From CAJCJE01 sp036494465 (GTDB lineage: Bacteria; Actinomycetota; Actinomycetes; Mycobacteriales; Pseudonocardiaceae), in NCBI GenBank assembly GCA_036494465.1, contig DASXOJ010000287.1, positions 1 to 64,000 of the forward strand: DNA of 64,000 bases. Reading direction: 5' to 3'. Both the position numbers and the translations under genes were made by a program. The notes under the pieces are model-generated. The model did not search any database, was not told the DNA's origin, and saw only the letters and a program-made list of their open reading frames with translations. This document shows positions 1 to 7,676 of this stretch, one piece after another (within the stretch, counting starts at the first letter, position 1; each line of letters opens with the position of its first letter).

Positions 1-2
1 CG

Positions 3-575
3 GTGAGCGCCGAGGTGGTGAACCCGATGGATCCGTACACCGTTGAGGACTGGCTTGCCGAGGACCCTCCGCCGGATGGGTCGAAGCGCGAGCTGATCCT
101 GGGGAAAATCCGAGTGTCTCCGTTTGCTTCCACCGGACACAACGCGATCGGCGACGAGCTGTGCGCCTTGTTCAAATCAGCGTTGCGTCTGGCAGGTGTT
201 CGTGGCCGCTATCCAGTTACCAACGTCAACCTCGTGCTCAGCGCCGCACGCCGAACTGCGGTCGTACCCGATCTCGCCATCCTCAACGTGCGGCCGGGTC
301 CTTTGACGGTTACGCCGCAGCAGGTCGAACTGGTCGCTGAAATTTGGTCGCCGAGCAACAGAAACCGGGACCGGTCCGAGAAGCTCGACGCGTATGCGCA
401 GGCGGGTATCAGGTACTTCTGGGTGTTGGAGACGGCAGGACCTGTGGTGCACGCGTACGAGTTGCGTGCCGGTCGGTATCACCTGGCGACAACGTTGCGC
501 GACGGCACCGCCGCTACGATCACGGCGGCCCCGGTGCCAGTGACTTTCGATCCTGCGGATCTGCTGGTCGAGTGA
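3..575 (+). CDS. Uma2-family (DUF820) putative endonuclease, copy 1
   Basis: A 190-residue protein of the Uma2/DUF820 family, which has a PD-(D/E)XK nuclease-like fold; its biological role is not established. Visible family features are the N-terminal 'DGSKRELILGKIRVSP', 'VPDLAILN' near residue 89, and 'ELVAEIWSPSN' followed by 'KLDAYAQAGIRYFWVLE', where the Glu and Lys of the presumed active site lie. The GTG start was chosen because copy 2 at 1084 has a GTG at the same aligned position and exactly the same length (190 aa). The ribosome binding site would lie outside the window. Copy 2 and a relic of a third copy follow on the same strand, so this is a local tandem family. No partner toxin, methylase or mobility gene adjoins it. 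Confidence 0.85.
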   Translation: MSAEVVNPMDPYTVEDWLAEDPPPDGSKRELILGKIRVSPFASTGHNAIGDELCALFKSALRLAGVRGRYPVTNVNLVLSAARRTAVVPDLAILNVRPGPLTVTPQQVELVAEIWSPSNRNRDRSEKLDAYAQAGIRYFWVLETAGPVVHAYELRAGRYHLATTLRDGTAATITAAPVPVTFDPADLLVE

Positions 576-612
576 CGACATTCGCAATGGGCCCGCGCAA
601 TGACGAATATCG

Positions 613-709
613 CCAACAGGCCACTCTTCGTCCCGGCGTGACCGGGACGATCACGGCAGCACCGATGCCGATGACCGTTCAGCCGGTTCGGTTTCCAACT
701 CTCAGCTGA
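613..709 (+). pseudogene. C-terminal relic of a third Uma2 copy
   Basis: Codons here read 'TLRPGVTGTITAAPMPMT', which lines up with the last 30 residues of both intact neighbours ('TLRAGTTGTITAAPVPVK' in copy 2), then end in an unrelated tail and TGA. The similarity is also plain at base level around 640-670. No matching upstream portion exists between 576 and 612, so this is the surviving tail of a tandem copy lost by deletion or recombination between repeats. The rest of the gap (710-1083) is GC-rich, and I see no gene in it. Confidence 0.75.
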
Positions 710-1083
710 GGATGACCGACTCGCCGTCATCCCCAACCCTCTCCGGCCCTGTCGCCTCTGACCAGCCCCGAACCGCCACCCGCGCATCCCCGCCGACCCC
801 CCGTTCGGCCGGTTGCGGGCACCCCGAGCTTGCGCAATCAGGCCACCGGTCCGCCCGTCCGATTTCCCCCACCGAAACTCACCCGCCGCCACGCCGACGC
901 CCCCTCCGGCCGTCGCCACGCAGCCCCGCGAAGCCGTCCAGCTCGGGCCGGGATTTCGGCGCCCGCAACGCCCTGATCAGCGAAAACTCACATCGGGTGA
1001 ACCTGTTGATCAAGCTTGGAGCAGGCAGCCGATCGCTGCTAGACATGCCATACTCAAGCCAGTTGGACAGGGAGGTGAACGCG

Positions 1084-1656
1084 GTGAACGCTGAGCTGAT
1101 GCACGAGATGGGCGAGCACACCGTCCAGGACTGGCTGAACGAGGACCCGCCACCGGATGGGTCGAAGCGCGAGCTGATTCTGGGGTATATCCGCGTGTCT
1201 CCATCGGCCGGCGGGCCACACCAATTCATCGGTGACGAACTTCGTGGGATGTTCAGGCAAGTGTTGCGTATGGCGGGATCGCGCGGGCTCTACCCGGTTA
1301 CCGCGGTAAACGTCAAACTGAGCACGGCGCGGCGAACGGCGGTCATACCCGACGTCACGATCCTCAACACAAGGCCGGACGACACGATCTTCGTGCCGCA
1401 ACAGGTCGAACTGGTCGCTGAAATCTGGTCGCCGGGCAACACGCACCATGAACGGTCGGCGAAGTTCGACGCATATGCGCAGGCGGGCATTCGCTACTTC
1501 TGGACGGTCGAGCTGAAGGGGCCGGTGGTGCATGCGTACGAGCTGCGTGCAGGTCGGTATCACCTCGCGACCACATTGCGGGCCGGTACGACTGGGACGA
1601 TCACCGCTGCACCGGTCCCGGTGAAGTTCGACCCGGCGGAGTTGGTACCCGAGTGA
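1084..1656 (+). CDS. Uma2-family (DUF820) putative endonuclease, copy 2
   Basis: A 190-residue paralogue of the gene at 3-575, collinear over its whole length: 'EHTVQDWLNEDPPPDG' at the N terminus, 'VIPDVTILN' mid-protein, 'ELVAEIWSPGN' and 'KFDAYAQAGIRYFW' in the nuclease core. The reading frame stays open upstream to 712, but the extension has no counterpart in copy 1. A strong GGAGGTG at 1071-1077 sits six bases before the GTG at 1084, so that start is preferred. Members of this family are often found in many copies per actinobacterial genome; function is unknown. Confidence 0.87.
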   Translation: MNAELMHEMGEHTVQDWLNEDPPPDGSKRELILGYIRVSPSAGGPHQFIGDELRGMFRQVLRMAGSRGLYPVTAVNVKLSTARRTAVIPDVTILNTRPDDTIFVPQQVELVAEIWSPGNTHHERSAKFDAYAQAGIRYFWTVELKGPVVHAYELRAGRYHLATTLRAGTTGTITAAPVPVKFDPAELVPE

Positions 1657-1668
1657 CCGCTGTGGCCT

Positions 1669-1690
1669 GCGGAACATGGGATGCTTCCGC
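1669..1690. terminator. Short hairpin between Uma2 copy 2 and maltokinase
   Basis: GCGGAA (1669-1674) and TTCCGC (1685-1690) can pair around a 10-base loop, between the convergent ends of the Uma2 gene and the maltokinase gene. The stem is only six pairs and has no T tract, so termination is plausible but weakly supported. Confidence 0.25.
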
Positions 1691-1744
1691 GGCGCCGGTA
1701 CCCGTCAGGCTTGATCCAGTGCAGCTTGATCGCTGACTGAGGGC

Positions 1745-3109
1745 TTAGCCGGCGAGTTTCTCGATGGCGGCCAGCGGGATGGGGAGCCAGTCGGGGCGGT
1801 TGTCGTGTTCGTAGGCGACTTCGTAGACCGCCTTCTCGAGTTCGAACGCGCGCAGCAGGGCGGCTTGGTCGCGGGGGTCGGGACCCACTTCGGCGTAGCC
1901 GGTGCAGAAGGCGTCGCGGTTGCGCCGGGTCCATTCGGCGGCGCGGAACTCGAGTTGGCGGTCGGCGGGTTGGCCGAGCAACATCTGGTGCGCGGCGTAG
2001 TCGAACGAGCGGAGCATGCCCGCGACGTCGCGCAGCGGGGGCGCGGGCAGCACGCGTTCTTCCGGCAACGCGGCTGGTTCGCCCTCGAAGTCGATGAGCA
2101 GCCAGTTGGCGGTGGTGCGCAGGGTCTGGCCGAGGTGCAGGTCGCCGTGCACGTGCTGCACGGTCACCGGACCGGCGGACGCCCTGGCTTCGTCGAACGC
2201 GGCGCGCAGCGCATCGGCGTACGGACGTAGTTCGGGGACGGTGCGCGCGGTGGCGTCGAGTTTGCGGTGCATCCGGTCGGTCATCGCGGCGAGCATCTCT
2301 TCGGTCGCGGTGCGGACGCCGAGGGCACGGCCGAGGTCGGCGTGCACGGCGGCGACGGCGGCGCCGAGGCGTTGGGCCTCGCCCGCGAAGTCACCGCCGA
2401 CTTCTTCTGCGTGTAAATCGGCTTCCGCCATCAGGTCCCGGACGCTGGCGGTGGCCATCGCCCAGCCTTCCGCCGCGTCCGGCATGAACTGTTGCAGCAG
2501 ACCGAAGACCGTGGGCTGGTCGGACAGGATGCCGTTGACCGACCCGAGCGGCTCCGCGATGTGTTCGCAGTGCACCCGGCGCAGCGCGCGGTGCAGGTCG
2601 AGGTCGCGGTTGGGGCCGGGGGTGAGCCGCCGGAACAGTTTGAGGATGTACTCCTGGCCGAAGATCAGCGAGCTGTTGCTCTGTTCGGCGCTGACCAGCC
2701 GCGCGTTGAGCCCGGTGTCCAGTTCGACGGCGGGTTCGAGATCGAAGTGGACGGTGCCGCGCGCTGGTCCGCCGAACTGTTCGAGCAGTCGGGCGCCGAG
2801 CGCGAAGTCGAGGGTGGCGTCGTAGCAGGACAGCCCGCCGACCCGGCCGAGCAGGGCGGAGGCGAGGTGGTCGGGGAGGTCGCCGCGCAGGCCGAGGAGG
2901 AGTTGGTAGGACTCGTCCGGTCCATCCGATGTGACGCTGACCACCGCGTGGACCAGGCCGGGGTCATCGTCGATCAGCCATTCGGCGTGCACGGGATGGA
3001 CCGCGTGCACGGCGCGGCCCTTGCCTGCGAACCAGCGTTGAGTGGGCAGCCACTCCGCCAGCGCGCCCGCGACCGCGTCCAGGATCTCCGGTGCCCCGGC
3101 CGAGCTCAT
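1745..3109 (-). CDS. mak: Maltokinase (ATP:maltose 1-phosphotransferase)
   Basis: Phosphorylates maltose to maltose-1-phosphate, the donor used by GlgE. The 454-residue protein has the actinobacterial maltokinase layout: an N-terminal cap opening with 'EWLPTQRWFAGKGR' (about residues 18-31), then an aminoglycoside-phosphotransferase-like kinase fold with the catalytic 'HGDLH' at residues 321-325 and the metal-binding 'IDFEGEP' at 339-345. Its ATG overlaps the TGA of treS as ATGA (3106-3109), so translation is coupled to TreS, its substrate supplier. In many actinobacteria glgB follows; here Uma2 genes follow instead. Family and context agree closely. Confidence 0.95.
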   Translation of the reverse strand: MSSAGAPEILDAVAGALAEWLPTQRWFAGKGRAVHAVHPVHAEWLIDDDPGLVHAVVSVTSDGPDESYQLLLGLRGDLPDHLASALLGRVGGLSCYDATLDFALGARLLEQFGGPARGTVHFDLEPAVELDTGLNARLVSAEQSNSSLIFGQEYILKLFRRLTPGPNRDLDLHRALRRVHCEHIAEPLGSVNGILSDQPTVFGLLQQFMPDAAEGWAMATASVRDLMAEADLHAEEVGGDFAGEAQRLGAAVAAVHADLGRALGVRTATEEMLAAMTDRMHRKLDATARTVPELRPYADALRAAFDEARASAGPVTVQHVHGDLHLGQTLRTTANWLLIDFEGEPAALPEERVLPAPPLRDVAGMLRSFDYAAHQMLLGQPADRQLEFRAAEWTRRNRDAFCTGYAEVGPDPRDQAALLRAFELEKAVYEVAYEHDNRPDWLPIPLAAIEKLAG

Positions 3110-4923
3110 GCGTTGTCTCCCCTGAGTTGGAACCAGTAGAAACCGTGGCCAGGCAGGGTGAGCAGGTAGGGCAGCTCGCCGACCAGCGGGAACGGCACGC
3201 CACCGGTCAGTTCGACCGGCTCAGAGCCACGGTAGTTGCTCAGGTCCAGTTCTACCGGCTGCGGGAACCGGGACAGGTTGTTCACACACACAACCACGTC
3301 GTCGTGGTAGCTGCGCAGATAGGCGAGCACGCTGGGGTTGGACGAGCCCAGCTCGTGGAATTCGCCGAGGCCGAACGCGGGGTGCTCGGTGCGGACGCGC
3401 AGCATCCGGCGGGTCCAGTGCAGCAGCGACGACGCGTTGTTCATCTGCGCTTCGACGTTGACGGCCTGGTAGCCGTAGATCGGGTCCATGATCGTGGGGA
3501 GATAGAGCCGGGCCGGGTCGGATCGCGAGAAGCCGGCGTTGCGGTCCGGGGTCCACTGCATGGGGGTACGCACGGCGTCGCGGTCGCCGAGCCAGATGTT
3601 GTCACCCATGCCGATCTCGTCACCGTAGTACAGGACCGGTGATCCGGGCAGGGACAGCAGCAGCGCGGTGAACAGTTCCTGCTGGTTGGGGTCGTTGTCC
3701 AGGAGCGGGGCGAGGCGCCGTCGGATGCCGATGTTGGCCTTCATCCGGGGATCCTTCGCGTACTCCGCGTACATGTAGTCGCGTTCCTCGTCGGTGACCA
3801 TCTCCAGCGTCAACTCGTCGTGGTTGCGCAGGAAGATGCCCCACTGGCAACCATCCGGGATGGCGGGCGTGTTCGCCAGGATCTCCGAGATCGGGAAGCG
3901 CGACTCGCGCCGGACCGCCATGAAGATGCGTGGCATCAGCGGGAAGTGGAAGGCCATGTGGCATTCGTCGCCGCCGGTCGCCGGGTTGCCGAAGTACTCG
4001 ACCACGTCGGAGGGCCACTGGTTGGCTTCGGCGAGCAGCACCCGGCCCGGGAACTCGTCGTCGACGACCTTGCGGCAGCGGCGCAGGAACTCGTGCGTGC
4101 GCGGCAGGTTCTCGCAGTTGGTCCCTTCCTCCTCGAACAGGTAGGGGACCGCGTCCAGCCGGAACCCGTCGATGCCCAGGTCCAGCCAGAACCGGAGCAC
4201 GTCGATCATGGCCTCCTGCACGGCCGGGTTCTCGAAGTTGAGGTCGGGCTGGTGGGAGAAGAAGCGGTGCCAGTAGAACTGCTCGCGCTGCGGGTCGTAG
4301 GTCCAGTTCGACGACTCGGTGTCGACGAAGATGATGCGCGCGTCGGGGTAGCCGGTGTTCTCGTCGCTCCAGACGTAGAAGTCGCCGTACGGGCCCTCCG
4401 GGTCGGTGCGCGACTGCTGGAACCAGGGGTGCGCGTCGGAGGTGTGGTTGAGCACCAGGTCGGTGATGATCCGGATGCCGCGCCGGTGCGCCGCGTCCAA
4501 CAGGTACACGAAGTCGTCGACGGTGCCGAACTCCGGCAGTACGGCGCGGAAGTCGCTGATGTCGTAGCCGCCGTCGCGCAGCGGGGAGTCGTAGAAGGGC
4601 GGCAGCCACAGGCAGTCGACGCCGAGCCATTCCAGGTAGTCCAGCTTGTCCGCGAGGCCGCGCAGATCGCCGACGCCGTTGCCGTCGGAATCGTTGAAGG
4701 CGCGGACCAGTACTTCGTAGAAGACCGCGGTCTTGAACCATTCCGGCTCGGCGGGCGCGGATCGCGCGTGCTGGAAGTCTCCGGCCTGCGGCTCGACCAG
4801 GTGCCCGTCCGGCGTCATCGCCTCACCGGTGTGTGGCGTGCCGGGCGGCATGTGTCGATCGAGGGCGGAGTCGGGTCCTGCGGTCGGCGTGGTTGCGACG
4901 GCGGTGGGCATCGAGTCGACCAT
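3106..4923 (-). CDS. treS: Maltose alpha-D-glucosyltransferase / trehalose synthase
   Basis: Interconverts trehalose and maltose by intramolecular transglucosylation (GH13, trehalose synthase subfamily), feeding maltose to the coupled maltokinase. From the chosen start the protein has 605 residues. The catalytic triad is visible: Asp257 in 'GFRLDAVPY', Glu299 in 'LLAEANQWP' and Asp369 in 'LRNHDELTLE'; 'DLVLNHTSDAHPWF' is the usual region I. The frame opens at 4968, but the ATG at 4921-4923 has a GAGGT about seven bases upstream and is preferred. The 50 or so residues before 'WFKTAVFYEVLVR' are a variable low-complexity leader. It reads away from the MarR gene at 5139. Confidence 0.95.
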   Translation of the reverse strand: MVDSMPTAVATTPTAGPDSALDRHMPPGTPHTGEAMTPDGHLVEPQAGDFQHARSAPAEPEWFKTAVFYEVLVRAFNDSDGNGVGDLRGLADKLDYLEWLGVDCLWLPPFYDSPLRDGGYDISDFRAVLPEFGTVDDFVYLLDAAHRRGIRIITDLVLNHTSDAHPWFQQSRTDPEGPYGDFYVWSDENTGYPDARIIFVDTESSNWTYDPQREQFYWHRFFSHQPDLNFENPAVQEAMIDVLRFWLDLGIDGFRLDAVPYLFEEEGTNCENLPRTHEFLRRCRKVVDDEFPGRVLLAEANQWPSDVVEYFGNPATGGDECHMAFHFPLMPRIFMAVRRESRFPISEILANTPAIPDGCQWGIFLRNHDELTLEMVTDEERDYMYAEYAKDPRMKANIGIRRRLAPLLDNDPNQQELFTALLLSLPGSPVLYYGDEIGMGDNIWLGDRDAVRTPMQWTPDRNAGFSRSDPARLYLPTIMDPIYGYQAVNVEAQMNNASSLLHWTRRMLRVRTEHPAFGLGEFHELGSSNPSVLAYLRSYHDDVVVCVNNLSRFPQPVELDLSNYRGSEPVELTGGVPFPLVGELPYLLTLPGHGFYWFQLRGDNA

Positions 4924-5077
4924 GGGCGGTACCTCGTTGTACGTGAGAACTGTGGCAGCGGCTTGCATTGCCTATCATCCGCCCGATTCCCAGCTTCGGG
5001 CGGTGTCTCATATCGTTGGCACGTCTCAACCCTGAGTACCCGGTCGGATCTGGGTCACACCTGTGGCCTCTAGAAAG

Positions 5078-5120
5078 TTGATTGAGTCTGTCAATTAAAG
5101 TGCTTGATTGAGTCTATCAA
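5078..5120. promoter_or_regulatory. Two direct copies of a 17-bp palindromic operator
   Basis: TTGATTGAGTCTGTCAA (5078-5094) and TTGATTGAGTCTATCAA (5104-5120) are two near-identical copies, each an imperfect palindrome of the form TTGAT-N-GA-N-TC-N-ATCAA, 26 bp centre to centre. They lie just before the MarR gene at 5139, the usual place for an autoregulatory MarR operator. The second copy ends 18 bp before the ATG. A possible -10 TGTAAC at 5125-5130 would make the MarR transcript nearly leaderless and place the operator over the promoter. The same region could also affect treS, which starts about 155 bp away in the other direction. Confidence 0.75.
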
Positions 5121-5138
5121 TTGTTGTAACCTTCAGGT

Positions 5139-5621
5139 ATGGCACCGAAGCGGGAAGACGTCGAAGCGTTGATCGCGGCGCTGTACACCGTGCAGGGCGA
5201 CATGGCCCGCGCCGCGCGCAAGATCAAGAACGCCAGCCTGCTCCGGCTGCTGCAAACCATCGCCGGGACCGAACCGGTCCGCCCCTCCGAACTGGCCGCC
5301 CAGCTGGAGGTGCACCAGTCGTTGATCACCAGGCAGATCCGCGAACTGGAGGACGAGGGCAAGGTCGCGGTCAGCCCTGATCCCCATGACGGCAGGGCGT
5401 TCGTGGTCGCCCTGACCGACCTCGGCCGTCAGCAGGTCGCCGAACTCACCGAGGTCGGTGTCCAGCGGTTCATGGGCTTCGTGCGCGGCTGGGATCCCGA
5501 CGAGATCCGCGAGTTCACCCGGCTGCTCTGGAAGTTCCAGGAGACCAAGGCGGAGTTCGGCGAGAGCAACCCGGCCGACTGGAGCGAGCCACCGGCCAAG
5601 CCGCGCCGCCGCGGCCGGTAA
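5139..5621 (+). CDS. MarR-family transcriptional regulator
   Basis: A 160-residue winged-helix regulator. 'PSELAAQLEVHQSLITRQI' (about residues 48-66) is the helix-turn-helix and 'SPDPHDGRAFVVALTDLG' (about 77-94) the wing with its usual D-x-R/G pattern. The tail (from about residue 140) is charged and proline-rich. MarR proteins generally repress genes next to them and release DNA on binding a small aromatic or lipophilic ligand. Two matching palindromes lie directly upstream, and the FAD monooxygenase and membrane protein downstream on the same strand are the likely targets. The ligand cannot be told from sequence. Confidence 0.92.
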   Translation: MAPKREDVEALIAALYTVQGDMARAARKIKNASLLRLLQTIAGTEPVRPSELAAQLEVHQSLITRQIRELEDEGKVAVSPDPHDGRAFVVALTDLGRQQVAELTEVGVQRFMGFVRGWDPDEIREFTRLLWKFQETKAEFGESNPADWSEPPAKPRRRGR

Positions 5622-5703
5622 CCGCACGACTGCTCTTCTTCACCTCATCGTGTTACGTGCAGGTGTCCTTGGCGCGCGCGAAAAACCTTCTGGAGGTACC
5701 GCT

Positions 5704-6828
5704 ATGCCATCTTTTCGGGTGCTCGTCGCCGGTGCCGGGATCAGCGGGCTCGCGCTCGCCAACGGGCTGCGCCGGGTCGGTATCGCGGTCGAGGTGTTCG
5801 AGCGCGCGCCGTCGGTCTTCGCGCGTGGCGCCGGTTACCGGATCAACATCAGACCCGAGGGCGGGCAGGCGCTGCTCGACTGCCTCCCGCCGAACCTGGG
5901 CGAGCTCTACCTGGCCACGTCCAACCGGCACTGCCTGCCCAGGATCGCGGGCTACGACGCCGCGCTGCGCGAACTGTTCGCCAACGACCTGCCCGCGCCA
6001 ACCCATGCGCACACCTCGGTGGACCGGTTGCTGCTGCGCCAGATCCTGCTCGCCGACCTCACCGAGCAGGTCCGGTTCGGCAAACAGGTCGTCGACACGA
6101 GCCAGGACGAGCACGAGGTCCGGGTCCGGTTCGCGGACGGCGACACCGCGACCGGCGACGTGCTGGTGGCCGCGGACGGCACGCATTCCGTGCTGCGCCG
6201 CCGGTTGCTGCCCGACGCCGAAGTCCTCGACGTGCCGCTGCGCTGCGTCTGGGGCAAGACCCCGATACCGGACGGCGTGCCCGACTGGGTGCCGGACGCG
6301 GTGCGCAACCGGTACTCCGGGGTGTTCGGCCCCGGCGGCGACCAGCTGATGATCGGGCTTTTCCAGCCACGTCGGCACATCGTCGACGCGGTGGCCGAAC
6401 TCGCGCCGTACGCGCACATCCGCCCGGTCGAGGACTACCTGATGTGGGTGTACATGGGCGGCGGAACCCTGCCCGGCGCGGTCGCGGACTGGCATCCGAG
6501 CGTGCGCAAGCTGATCGCGGCGGCCGATCCGCGCACGGTCGTGCCGGTCGCGATCCGGGTCGCCGCGCCCGTACCGCCCTGGCGGCCGAGCCGGATCACC
6601 TTCCTCGGCGACGCCATCCACACCATGAGCCCGGCGGGCGGCAGTGGCGCCAACACCGCGCTGCGCGACGCCGCCGACCTCGCCGCGACCCTCGCTTCGG
6701 CGGCCGATCCGCGCGCGGCGATCGCCGAGTACGACGAGCGGCTGCGCGTGCGCGGCGCGGCGGCGGTCACCGAATCCCTCCGCTACGGCGAGCAGTTCGC
6801 CGCGACCATCCAGAAAGGACAGCGCTGA
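5704..6828 (+). CDS. FAD-dependent monooxygenase (UbiH / p-hydroxybenzoate hydroxylase class)
   Basis: A 374-residue flavoprotein aromatic hydroxylase. The N terminus has the dinucleotide-binding 'VLVAGAGISGLALANGL' (residues 6-22), a mid-protein 'VLVAADGTHSVLRR' (DG motif), and 'FLGDAIHTMSPAGGSGANT' near residue 300 (GD motif for the FAD ribityl chain). A longer open frame reaches back to 5458 inside the MarR gene, but GGAGGT at 5692-5697 fixes the ATG at 5704. Its TGA overlaps the next ATG as TGATG, so the pair is translationally coupled. Substrate unknown; a hydroxylation or detoxification role induced through the upstream MarR protein is inferred. Confidence 0.88.
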   Translation: MPSFRVLVAGAGISGLALANGLRRVGIAVEVFERAPSVFARGAGYRINIRPEGGQALLDCLPPNLGELYLATSNRHCLPRIAGYDAALRELFANDLPAPTHAHTSVDRLLLRQILLADLTEQVRFGKQVVDTSQDEHEVRVRFADGDTATGDVLVAADGTHSVLRRRLLPDAEVLDVPLRCVWGKTPIPDGVPDWVPDAVRNRYSGVFGPGGDQLMIGLFQPRRHIVDAVAELAPYAHIRPVEDYLMWVYMGGGTLPGAVADWHPSVRKLIAAADPRTVVPVAIRVAAPVPPWRPSRITFLGDAIHTMSPAGGSGANTALRDAADLAATLASAADPRAAIAEYDERLRVRGAAAVTESLRYGEQFAATIQKGQR

Positions 6829-7676
6829 TGCGTACCGAAACCAGGAACAAGGCCAAGATCCTCGCGTTCAGCCTTGTCGACCTCGCCTTCGACATCCTCG
6901 TGCCGACGCTGATCTACTTTGTGCTGCGCCCGTTGGGCCTGCCGCTCGTGCTGGCCATCTCGACCGGCGGCATGGTGGTCGCCGCGAAGGCGGGCATCGG
7001 CACCGTGGGCGGCAACGACCTCGGCACCCCGCGCTGGACCAAGCCGGCGCGCCGCGACCTGCTGCTGGTCGCGAACACCGCGGTCGCCATCGCGCTGATG
7101 TTCGTGCTGTACGCGCTCGGTGCCGCGCTGGTCGTCTGCGTTGTCGCGGGTGCGCTCGTGCAGGGCGTCGGCGTGGTGATCTCGGTGCTGGGCAGGGGAA
7201 AGGTCGACGGGTTCGCGTTGCTGGTGCTGGTCGAGCTGGCGGCGAGCGTGGTGCTCGCGTTCGTGTCCAGCAACGATCCGCGCTTCCTCGCCGTGCGCCC
7301 GGTGTTCTACCTGGCCATCGGCGCGGTCGTGCTCGGGATCAGCTGTTTCCGTGGCAAACCGGGCATCCTGCTGGCGAGCAGGCCGATGGCGGTCGCGGGC
7401 GACCCCAAGCGCGCGGTCGCCTTCGACGCCGCGTGGCGCAACTCGACCGGTTTCCGCAGGCTGATGCGCGCCGCGACCGTGGCGCTGACGGCTGTGATCG
7501 TGCTCGGCGGCGCGGCCTGGGTGTTCGTGGCGTTCCAGTTCCCGCCAGACCGGGTGCTGGCCGCGAACACCTACTCCGAGCTGCCGCTGATCATCTTGTT
7601 CGTGCTGTTCGTCATCGGTTTCCGCGTGCTCGCCGTGCCGAGGGCGACCCGGTTCGTCGAGGCGGAAATGGTCTAA
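6828..7676 (+). CDS. VC0807-like integral membrane protein
   Basis: A 282-residue hydrophobic protein with about seven predicted membrane spans, for example 'DILVPTLIYFVLRPLG', 'LVLAISTGGMVVAAKAG', 'VAIALMFVLYALGAALVV' and the last at 'LIILFVLFVIGFRVLAVP'. It resembles the VC0807 family of uncharacterised membrane proteins. A diverged relative lies at 44147 in this window and shares the 'RPVFYLA / RRPLYFVLAR' segment and 'FDAAWRNSTGFRRLMR / WDAQWAGDAGFRHRIR'. It is coupled to the FAD monooxygenase by a one-base overlap, so it may export that enzyme's substrate or product (inference). Its TAA overlaps the glgE stop on the other strand by four bases. Confidence 0.75.
   Translation: MRTETRNKAKILAFSLVDLAFDILVPTLIYFVLRPLGLPLVLAISTGGMVVAAKAGIGTVGGNDLGTPRWTKPARRDLLLVANTAVAIALMFVLYALGAALVVCVVAGALVQGVGVVISVLGRGKVDGFALLVLVELAASVVLAFVSSNDPRFLAVRPVFYLAIGAVVLGISCFRGKPGILLASRPMAVAGDPKRAVAFDAAWRNSTGFRRLMRAATVALTAVIVLGGAAWVFVAFQFPPDRVLAANTYSELPLIILFVLFVIGFRVLAVPRATRFVEAEMV

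Noticed and set aside
712..1083. N-terminal extension of Uma2 copy 2 (open frame from 712)
   Set aside because: Proline/arginine-rich sequence with no counterpart in copy 1, and a GGAGGTG sits just before the GTG at 1084.
3820..5073. 417-codon plus-strand open frame opposite treS
   Set aside because: Same reason: antisense to an unambiguous GH13 enzyme, with biased low-information sequence.
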